Source: Rhodoferax sp. (GTDB lineage: Bacteria; Pseudomonadota; Gammaproteobacteria; Burkholderiales; Burkholderiaceae_C). Taken from it: a DNA stretch of 64,000 bases. The stretch covers positions 62,001-126,000 of the forward strand of contig NZ_JADMJN010000015.1 in the NCBI RefSeq assembly GCF_018780565.1, given 5' to 3'. A program made the translations under genes and the position numbers. Position 1 is the first letter of the stretch. The number at the start of each line of letters is the position of its first letter. Positions 52,102 through 58,712 of the stretch are shown here, piece after piece. The notes under the pieces are model-generated. The model saw only the letters and a list, made by a program, of their open reading frames with translations. It ran no database searches and was not told the origin of the DNA.

Positions 52102-53333
52102 ATGCACCTCGCCCTGGCCTGAAGCCGCTCGATGACGCGCTGGCCGAATTGCTGGGACATGCCGAAGCCTTGGCCGGTGTGGAGTCGGTCTCGACTTTTG
52201 ATGCCGACGGTCGGGTGCTGGCGCAAGAACTGGTGTCGGCCCTGCACGTGCCGCCGCAGGACAACAGTTCCATGGATGGCTATGCCGTGCGCTGTGCTGA
52301 TTTGGTACAGGGTCGTTCTCATACGGGTTTGCCGGTCAGTCAGCGTATTGCCGCCGGGTCGTCGGGCGCGCCGCTGGCGCCGATGAGCCTTGCGCGCATT
52401 TTTACCGGCGCACCGATTCCGCCAGGCGCCGATGCGGTGGTGATGCAGGAAGACTGTGAAGTGCTGGCGGACGGCGCAGTGCGCATCAAGGCGGTGCCCG
52501 TGCCCGGCCAGTGGATTCGCCGCGCCGGAGAGGATGTGGCGCTGGGTGCTGTGGTGCTCTCCAGAGGGGAGCGGCTAACGCCTGCATCCCTGGGGCTTGC
52601 AGCCAGTATCGGCATGAACCTGCTGCCCGTGGTGCGCCGGCCCCGTGTGGCCCTGTTTTCAACCGGCGACGAACTGGTAATGCCTGGTGACGTGGCTCCC
52701 GAGCAAATGAAGCCCGGCTCCATCTACAACTCCAACCGTTTCTTTCTGCGCGCCTTGCTGCTGCGCTTGGGCTGCGAGGTGAGTGACCTGGGTATCGTGC
52801 CCGATCGCCTGGACGCCACGGTGCAGGCCTTGCGTAGCGCGGCCGAAAATCATGATCTGATTTTGACCAGCGGCGGTGTTTCGGTGGGTGAAGAAGACCA
52901 TATCAAGCCAGCCGTGCAATCGCTGGGTTCCCTGGACCTGTGGCAGATCGCCATCAAGCCCGGCAAGCCGTTTGCCCACGGACGGGTGCAGAACGCCCAC
53001 TTCATTGGGCTGCCCGGCAATCCCGTTTCCAGCTTCGTCACCTTCCTGGTACTGGTGCGACCGTTTTTGCTGAAATTGCAGGGGGTGACCCAGCTTGCTA
53101 CTCATTCAATAGCAGTTCCCGCTCATTTCACCTGGGCCAGGGCCGACAAACGCCGTGAGTTTTTGCGCGTCAGGCGCAACGCGGCAGGTGGGCTGGAGTT
53201 GTTTGCCAATCAAAGCTCCGGTGTCTTGACATCGGCAGTCTGGGGTGATGGCCTGGTGGACAATCCGCCGGGTCGCACCATCGCGCATGGCGATACAGTC
53301 CGGTTTATTCCCTTCGCTGAGGTTCTGGGATGA
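52098..53333 (+). CDS. moeA: Molybdopterin molybdenumtransferase MoeA
   Basis: A 411-residue enzyme that inserts molybdate into adenylylated molybdopterin. It has the substrate domain with PPQDNSSMDGYAVR, IFTGAPIPPGADAVV and ISTGDEL-like LFSTGDELV, then LTSGGVSVGEEDHIK and GLPGNPVSSFVTFLVLVRPFL. The C-terminal domain carries DKRREFLRV. A copy of the repeat head (53097-53113) lies in the linker before that domain. It overlaps mobB and moaD by four bases. Confidence 0.95.
   Translation: MNAPRPGLKPLDDALAELLGHAEALAGVESVSTFDADGRVLAQELVSALHVPPQDNSSMDGYAVRCADLVQGRSHTGLPVSQRIAAGSSGAPLAPMSLARIFTGAPIPPGADAVVMQEDCEVLADGAVRIKAVPVPGQWIRRAGEDVALGAVVLSRGERLTPASLGLAASIGMNLLPVVRRPRVALFSTGDELVMPGDVAPEQMKPGSIYNSNRFFLRALLLRLGCEVSDLGIVPDRLDATVQALRSAAENHDLILTSGGVSVGEEDHIKPAVQSLGSLDLWQIAIKPGKPFAHGRVQNAHFIGLPGNPVSSFVTFLVLVRPFLLKLQGVTQLATHSIAVPAHFTWARADKRREFLRVRRNAAGGLELFANQSSGVLTSAVWGDGLVDNPPGRTIAHGDTVRFIPFAEVLG
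53097..53113 (+). repeat. 17-bp repeat head inside moeA, with tail-like sequence at 53134
   Basis: GCTAC-N7-ATAGC starts on a codon boundary (codon 334) and encodes A-T-H-S-I-A. After exactly 20 bases, GGGCCAGGGCCG (53134-53145) resembles the element tail, although it also encodes the conserved W-A-R-A-D of MoeA, so the tail may be chance. Confidence 0.45.
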
Positions 53334-53581
53334 AAGTTACTGTCAAATATTTTGCCTCCATCCGCGAGGCCATTGGCGCGTCGAGTGAATCGCTTGACAC
53401 CTCTGCCGCCACACTGGCAGCCCTGCGCGACGAACTGATTGCCCGCGGCGGCGCCCATGCCGAGAGCCTGGCGCGTGGCCGGGCTGTGCGCATGGCGCAG
53501 AACCAGGTGATGAGCGACGAATCCGTCGCACTCGTGCAAGGCGCTGAAGTGGCGTTCTTTCCCCCGGTAACGGGTGGTTGA
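53330..53581 (+). CDS. moaD: Molybdopterin synthase sulfur carrier subunit MoaD
   Basis: An 83-residue ubiquitin-like protein that carries the sulfur for the dithiolene of molybdopterin as a C-terminal thiocarboxylate. The end FFPPVTGG supplies the required Gly-Gly. It overlaps the moeA stop by four bases and precedes its partner moaE. Confidence 0.95.
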   Translation: MKVTVKYFASIREAIGASSESLDTSAATLAALRDELIARGGAHAESLARGRAVRMAQNQVMSDESVALVQGAEVAFFPPVTGG

Positions 53582-53588
53582 GGCGGGC

Positions 53589-54086
53589 ATGACTGAGATG
53601 CAGATTCCATCCCCCCGCGTTGTGATTCAGACCCATGATTTCGATCTGGGTGCCGAGATCAGTGCCTTGCGTGCACAGGATGCCCGCGTCGGTGCCGTGT
53701 GCAGCTTTGTCGGCACGGTGCGCGACCGCACGGCAGGCACACCGGGCAGCATCAGCAGCATGGAGCTGGAGCACTACCCCGGCATGACCGAGAAGTCGAT
53801 TGAAGCCATGATCGACGAGGCGCACCGGCGCTTTGACATCTTCGGTGCCCGCGTCATTCACCGCATCGGTCTGTTGCAGCCGCTCGATCAGATCGTGATG
53901 GTGGCCGTGACCTCGGCCCACCGTGGCGAGAGTTTTCAGGCCTGCGAATTTTTGATGGATTACCTCAAGACCCAGGCCCCGTTCTGGAAAAAAGAGCAGA
54001 CGCCCGATGGCGCGCGCTGGGTCGATGCGCGAGTGGCGGATGATGCGGCCTTGGCCAAATGGGGCATTGAGGCTCGCAACGGCTGA
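53589..54086 (+). CDS. moaE: Molybdopterin synthase catalytic subunit MoaE
   Basis: A 165-residue large subunit of molybdopterin synthase. VGAVCSFVGTVRD, the LEHYPGMTEKSIEAMIDEA block, HRIGLLQPLDQIVMVAVTSAHRGESFQACEFLMDYLKTQAPFWKKE (active-site Lys) are diagnostic when read in parts. ATG 53589 has GAGG five bases upstream; an upstream GTG at 53574 would overlap moaD. It is the last gene of the hom-to-moaE run. Confidence 0.95.
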   Translation: MTEMQIPSPRVVIQTHDFDLGAEISALRAQDARVGAVCSFVGTVRDRTAGTPGSISSMELEHYPGMTEKSIEAMIDEAHRRFDIFGARVIHRIGLLQPLDQIVMVAVTSAHRGESFQACEFLMDYLKTQAPFWKKEQTPDGARWVDARVADDAALAKWGIEARNG

Positions 54087-54400
54087 TCTCCTATTTCTAG
54101 CTATCAAAGTTGTAAAGATCTGTTCCAACCCTGCAGGCTACGAGATGGCAAGGCTGATAGGCTACTAGGCGCTGCGGGCGCCGGGTCTGGACCTGATGCG
54201 GGTGCTGAGGAAAAATGCAAATTTCCAAGGTCACCGGCTCCTTCAGGCTCAAACCGTGTATCCGGCTGCAGCAATGGAACGGTCGCGAAGCAGTCCTTTG
54301 TGGATGCACCAGAAGGCATCGGAAGGCTGCCGGCCGCTGCATGAACCCAAGCGGCGACATTACCAGGTGCGTGGTGATGTCCTGCTCCGGCGACCGTCTG
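54087..54400. other. Gene-free stretch between moaE and the SARP-type regulator
   Basis: About 310 bases with no frame I would call a gene on either strand. It begins with a decayed copy of the dispersed element near 54100. The short open frames of about 60-75 codons show no recognisable protein and lack ribosome sites. No inverted repeats of an insertion sequence are seen. It may be the left junction of the GC-rich insert. Confidence 0.5.
54100..54146 (+). repeat. Decayed copy of the 49-bp dispersed element
   Basis: GCTATCAAAGTTGTAAA keeps the left half of the head. AGGCTACGAG near 54135 resembles the tail with one extra base. It lies 13 bases after the moaE stop. Confidence 0.3.
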
Positions 54401-57400
54401 CTATTTTGACCGCCTAGCCCACCCGTCGCAGCGCTCGGCGTCGATCGGGTGTCCCGCCTGCCTAAAGCGTGCCGCGGCGGCGGCAAAGCGTGCCAGAGCC
54501 TCTTCGGCGCCGCCGCGAGTTGCAGCGATGTGCCCGCGCACCTCGTCGTGCGCGGCATACCACGCCGGCAGGCGCATCACCACGTTTGCCAGGTAAGCAC
54601 ACTGCTCCTCGTGTCTTTCGGCCAGTTCCAGTTCACCGGCGCGCGCGGCGGCAATGGCCGCAGGCACGGCGAAAGTGATGCGGCAGCCCGGGCAGGTTTC
54701 CAGTGGCCCGCGCACCGAGACACTGGCATCCTCCATCACGTGCAGTGCGGCGCCCGGGTCGTCGGCATGCAGGTTGATACGCGTGCCGTAGATGCGATCG
54801 AGCAGGTGAAAGCCGATGTCGGTCTGGCGCGCCACGTCCAAGGCCTCGTCGACGAGGGCGCGGGCCTCGTCTCGCTTGCCCTCATGCAACGCCAATTCGG
54901 CCAGGCGCTGCAGCGACAGCGCCTCGCCCACTGGCCCGCCAATGGCGCGGTGCAGTCGGGCGCCTTCGCGCAGGTGCTCGCGTGCTTCGGTCAAGTTGCC
55001 GGCCAGCCACTCGGCCTCGCCGCGCAGCGTCACACCGAAAGCATGGCCGCGAGCGGCGCCCAGCCGCTGTGCCTCGGTTGAAAGGGTCTGGGCGAAGTTG
55101 ATGACGTCCGCGTAGGGCCGCGCGCCGTACAGGAAGCGCTGGGTGATGCACAGGTGGCCGTCGAACACGCGCAGCGCCAGGTGCGGCACTTGGCTGGTCT
55201 CGTGCAGATCGGCCCAGACGCTGCGGTGCAGGTCGCCCCGCGCATGCGCTGCAGCGGCCTGCGCCCATGAGGCGATGACCAGCGAGGTGGTGTCACCGGA
55301 CTGCAGAGCCAGCTGCCGGGCCACCGCCGCTTTGGCCGTGCCAACGGCGGGGTCGCCCGCGCCGAGCGCGGCCGCGCCGCTGTATGCCAGTGCTTCGCAC
55401 AGTCGGCCCTCGACGCTGGTGGGCGTCAGGCCGGCCAGCACGACGAGCGCACCTTTCGGGTCGCCCAGCTTCACCTGGGCCAGCGCGGCCTTGGCACGCA
55501 GGTTGTGGCTCTCGGGTTCACCCGCGACGTCGGCGGCTGCATGGTACGCGGCCAGCGCGGCGGGTTCTCCCATGGCGTCCAACGACTCGGCGCGCAGTCG
55601 CAGGCCCTCGGCATGATCGGGTTGAAACGCAAGCAGCGGCTCGAGGTGGCGCAGCGCATCGCTGAAGGCAGCAAGGCGCACGGCCTCCCGGGTGGCGGCC
55701 AGCAGCCAGGGCATCGCTTCGCGCCGGTGGCCAGCTTCCAGCCAGTGGCGGGCAATGCCGGCCGGCGGGCTGTCGAGCTCGGCCAGGCGGGCGGCGATCC
55801 GGCGGTGCATCTTCAGGCGGCGGTGGGACGGCACCTGATCGATCAGCGCCTGTTGCACCAAGTGGTGGCGGAAGCGGTAGCGGTTGGCAAGCGGCAGCAG
55901 CACGCCAGCCGCCAAAGCGGCGTCCAATGACTCCAGGCTGGGGACCTGTGCTTCGGCCGCCAGCGCCTCGACTGTGGCGACATCCAATTCGTCGCCGCTC
56001 AGGGCCATCCACTTGAGCAGACTCAGTGCGCTGTCGGGCACGTCGCAAAGCCGCTCGGTAATGGCTTCGGCTACGCCGCCAGGCAAGCGCCCATCGGGGT
56101 TGGCTCCGGCACAGCGCGCCAGCTCGATGGCCGCAAAAGGGTTGCCTCCTGCAGCGCGCACGATGCTCGCCACCACGTCGTCTGACACGCCGACTGGCGC
56201 AGCACGTGCCACCAACCTGCGGCTCTCGTCGTCGGGCAGCGGCTCTAAATCGAGCACTTGAAGCACGCCCGAGCGTTGCAGCCGGCCCAGGGCGCGCGCC
56301 AGTGCGGTGCCTGCTACAGGCGGGCGTGCTGCGAGCAGCACGCACAAGCCGGCGCCGGTGGCCGCAAGCTGCGTAATCACGTCGACATCGGCATCGTCAG
56401 CAAGGTGCGCATCGTCGACCTGCAGGAGAACTTCTTTGCCCGGTGCGGCGGCCACCAGCAAGTGGCGGATGGCACCCACCACCTGATGCCTGCCCAGCGG
56501 GCCGGGCAGGGTGTCGGCCGGCGCCGCATGCGGGCTTAGCAGGGACAGCACCGCGCGCGCCTGCGCACTGATACGGTCGAGCACGCTGCGGTTCTCGACG
56601 ATCAGCCGTTCGGTGATGTCGCACATCACCGCATAGGTGCGGCCGGTCTGCGGGGCCTCGACGCGATACACCGCCCAGCCGCGGGTCTGAGCCTGCGCGG
56701 CGATCTCGCGGCCGAGTGCACTCTTGCCGATACCGGGTGGCCCCCGCAACACGATCCCACCGGGCCGCTGGATGGCCGCCATGCCCAGCCAGGCGTCGGC
56801 CTGGGCACTTGCCTGGGCGCGGCCGACGAAGGCGGGCGCGGCCGCCTGCAGGCCGGCGATGCAGCGCTCGTACAACGCCTGCGTCTGCGCGTCCGGTGAT
56901 ACGCCCAGGCCCCGCTGCAGCGCCTCGCGCAGATGGGCATACCAGCGTAATGCGGCGGCTCGGTTGCCAGCAGCCAGTTCGCGTTGCATCAGCGCGCGGT
57001 GCGCCGCTTCGTCTTCAGGGTCCATCTGCGCCAGCCGCTCCCACTGGCCGCTGGCGCGCAACAGTTGCAGCTGGCGCTCGCGCAGACGTTCGCGGGTCGC
57101 TTCGGCCCAGGGCTCAAAACGTGCACCGGGCAGCAGGTCGCCCGCGTAGGTGGCGGCAGTATCGGCACAGTCCGCGGGGTCGCGCTGCGCCAGGGCGGCA
57201 TCGGCACGCTGCTCGAAGCGCAGCGCATCCACCCCCACCGGGCGCTCGGGCCATAGCAGCACCTCGCCGGCCTGCAGCACGATACCGTCGTGACGCCCCA
57301 GTGCCTGGCGCGCGTGGTGAGCGGCCTTTCTCAGGTTGGCGGCGCCGGCCTCGGGTTCGAGTTGCGGCCATAGTGCATCGATCACTTCGTCGCGCGTCAA

Positions 57401-57571
57401 ACGCTGGCGCGGCTGCAAGCACAGTAGTTGCACCAGCTGCGCGGCGCGCAGGCTGGGCCAGCGGTCGCCGGCAAGTTGGACACCGTCGATGGCGACTGCA
57501 AAGCGGCCAAGCAGAAAGGCGTCAAGGCGGGTAAAGGCCCCTGGAGGCACGTTGGGCGGGTTGATGTCCAT
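54401..57571 (-). CDS. SARP/BTAD-domain STAND ATPase transcriptional regulator
   Basis: A 1056-residue regulator built like AfsR. It has a winged-helix DNA-binding domain (about 15-110: LGRFAVAIDGVQL, LTRDEVIDALWPQ, AANLRKAAHHAR), a BTAD helical domain (about 110-245), an NTPase with Walker A LRGPPGIGKSALG (about 275-287) and Walker B VLLQVDDAHL (about 381-390), and a TPR-like C-terminal half. ATG 57571 is near a TATTAT box (57587-57582), giving an almost leaderless mRNA without a ribosome site. The gene is visibly GC-richer than its neighbours. It is divergent from a small gene and a globin. The signal is unknown. Confidence 0.85.
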   Translation of the reverse strand: MDINPPNVPPGAFTRLDAFLLGRFAVAIDGVQLAGDRWPSLRAAQLVQLLCLQPRQRLTRDEVIDALWPQLEPEAGAANLRKAAHHARQALGRHDGIVLQAGEVLLWPERPVGVDALRFEQRADAALAQRDPADCADTAATYAGDLLPGARFEPWAEATRERLRERQLQLLRASGQWERLAQMDPEDEAAHRALMQRELAAGNRAAALRWYAHLREALQRGLGVSPDAQTQALYERCIAGLQAAAPAFVGRAQASAQADAWLGMAAIQRPGGIVLRGPPGIGKSALGREIAAQAQTRGWAVYRVEAPQTGRTYAVMCDITERLIVENRSVLDRISAQARAVLSLLSPHAAPADTLPGPLGRHQVVGAIRHLLVAAAPGKEVLLQVDDAHLADDADVDVITQLAATGAGLCVLLAARPPVAGTALARALGRLQRSGVLQVLDLEPLPDDESRRLVARAAPVGVSDDVVASIVRAAGGNPFAAIELARCAGANPDGRLPGGVAEAITERLCDVPDSALSLLKWMALSGDELDVATVEALAAEAQVPSLESLDAALAAGVLLPLANRYRFRHHLVQQALIDQVPSHRRLKMHRRIAARLAELDSPPAGIARHWLEAGHRREAMPWLLAATREAVRLAAFSDALRHLEPLLAFQPDHAEGLRLRAESLDAMGEPAALAAYHAAADVAGEPESHNLRAKAALAQVKLGDPKGALVVLAGLTPTSVEGRLCEALAYSGAAALGAGDPAVGTAKAAVARQLALQSGDTTSLVIASWAQAAAAHARGDLHRSVWADLHETSQVPHLALRVFDGHLCITQRFLYGARPYADVINFAQTLSTEAQRLGAARGHAFGVTLRGEAEWLAGNLTEAREHLREGARLHRAIGGPVGEALSLQRLAELALHEGKRDEARALVDEALDVARQTDIGFHLLDRIYGTRINLHADDPGAALHVMEDASVSVRGPLETCPGCRITFAVPAAIAAARAGELELAERHEEQCAYLANVVMRLPAWYAAHDEVRGHIAATRGGAEEALARFAAAAARFRQAGHPIDAERCDGWARRSK

Positions 57572-57619
57572 GCCAACAAGAATAATACAGCGATGTGACC
57601 TCCACAAGCCCTGCAGGCA

Positions 57620-57639
57620 TCAGGAACGATTCAGGAACG
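57620..57639. promoter_or_regulatory. Direct repeat with 11-bp period, candidate SARP operator
   Basis: TCAGGAACG occurs at 57620-57628 and again at 57631-57639, one helical turn apart, in the gap between the BTAD regulator and the 57704 gene. SARP regulators are known to bind direct repeats spaced by 11 or 22 bp next to a -10 box. A weak CAATCT lies nine bases downstream. Confidence 0.5.
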
Positions 57640-57703
57640 CCGGCCCGGCAATCTACGGCCACGCTGAGCGACTACCCGCCGGCGTGAACCACGAGGAGCA
57701 CCC

Positions 57704-58060
57704 ATGACCTGTCTAAATCTCATCCTTCCCGCGTCGGGCACAGTACCGGCCGTGCTGACGCTTGCGCAACCTCTGACAGCGCAGACTTTGCTCGAACTCG
57801 AGCACGCGGTCACCGGCACGCTGGCAATGTTGCGTCGCGACCTGTTCGGCGCTGGCGTTGAGACGGCCGCCGAGTACGCCGTGAGCCGGCCTGACGCCGG
57901 AGAAATCGAATACACCTCTTGGATGCCCGATCCCGGTGCCATCGAGGTTGCTTCGTGGGCCGCCCACATGCGGGCCTCTGTCAAGAACGCGGGCTGCATA
58001 GCCTTCAACCCAGCAGGTCCAATGGTGGATCTGCCTACCCCAAGGAGAGAGTCGATATGA
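57704..58060 (+). CDS. Unknown small protein upstream of a truncated globin
   Basis: A 118-residue protein that I do not recognise. MTCLNLILPASGTVPAVL is followed by a helix-like stretch (TLLELEHAVTGTLAMLRRDLFGAG), a conserved-looking EIEYTSWMPDPGAIEVASWAAHMRA, and an end rich in Pro. It has no signal peptide or transmembrane helix. GAGGAG precedes the ATG, and the stop overlaps the globin start (ATGA), so the two are co-translated. It is probably controlled by the divergent BTAD regulator. Confidence 0.75.
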   Translation: MTCLNLILPASGTVPAVLTLAQPLTAQTLLELEHAVTGTLAMLRRDLFGAGVETAAEYAVSRPDAGEIEYTSWMPDPGAIEVASWAAHMRASVKNAGCIAFNPAGPMVDLPTPRRESI

Positions 58061-58428
58061 ACCAAACCACCACCACCCTGTACGAGCGCCTGGGTCGCCG
58101 CGAGGGCATCACCCGTATCACTGCGGACCTAATGAAGAACCACCTGGCCAACCCGCTGGTGAATGCCCGTTACATGAACAGCGAAGACCTGGCACGTGTT
58201 GAACGCCGCGCGGTCGAGTTCTTCTGCGCCGGCACCGGCGGGCCCGAGGTCTACACCGGCAAGGACATGGTGGCCACGCACAAGGGCATGAACATCAACG
58301 AGCAGGAGTTCATGACCGTCATTGACGATGCGATGGACGCGCTGCAGAAGAACGGCATCGACGAAGCCACGCGCAACGAGGTGCTGGCCGTGCTGTGGTC
58401 GATGCGGCGCGAGGTGATGCGGGTGTGA
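58057..58428 (+). CDS. Group 1 truncated haemoglobin, atypical distal pocket
   Basis: A 123-residue two-over-two globin. LYERLGRREGITRI, the GGPEVYTGKDM turn and the proximal His75 in VATHKGMNI fit the family. The residues that are usually Phe-Tyr at B9-B10 (for example VDDFYERV) read Leu-Met here (TADLMKNH), and the E7 region lacks the usual Gln, so ligand binding may differ from nitric-oxide-detoxifying members. AAGGAG precedes ATG 58057. It is the second gene of the unit divergent from the SARP regulator. Confidence 0.82.
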   Translation: MNQTTTTLYERLGRREGITRITADLMKNHLANPLVNARYMNSEDLARVERRAVEFFCAGTGGPEVYTGKDMVATHKGMNINEQEFMTVIDDAMDALQKNGIDEATRNEVLAVLWSMRREVMRV

Positions 58429-58712
58429 CAGCCGCACCATGTTTCGGCAAACCGGACGTCCTTTGAATTGAGGGGGCGTCCGCTTGGGTATCGACTGGTT
58501 GGATCCAAGGTTTGAAGCGGCTGGTGGAATGGGTATTGACATCCAATTGCCGGCGCACAAATTGAAGTTGTTTACGACCTTGGTGCCCATGAACATCCCC
58601 GAGCTGGGAGCTCATACTGCGCTTATCTTGACGAATGTCAACTCGCCAGCAGGGGTAAGCCCTTGAAAATCCTGAATCAGCATCAAGCTGCGAGGGAATT
58701 TAAAGGACTGTC

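Noticed and set aside
54097..54558. Minus-strand frame of 153 codons and overlapping short frames between moaE and the SARP gene
   Set aside because: No recognisable protein, no ribosome site, and it runs into the certain end of the regulator gene.
58640..58712. Sigma-32 heat-shock promoter before clpB
   Set aside because: A TTGAAA is present at 58662, but no CCCCAT-like -10 lies 13-15 bases downstream, so I did not call it.
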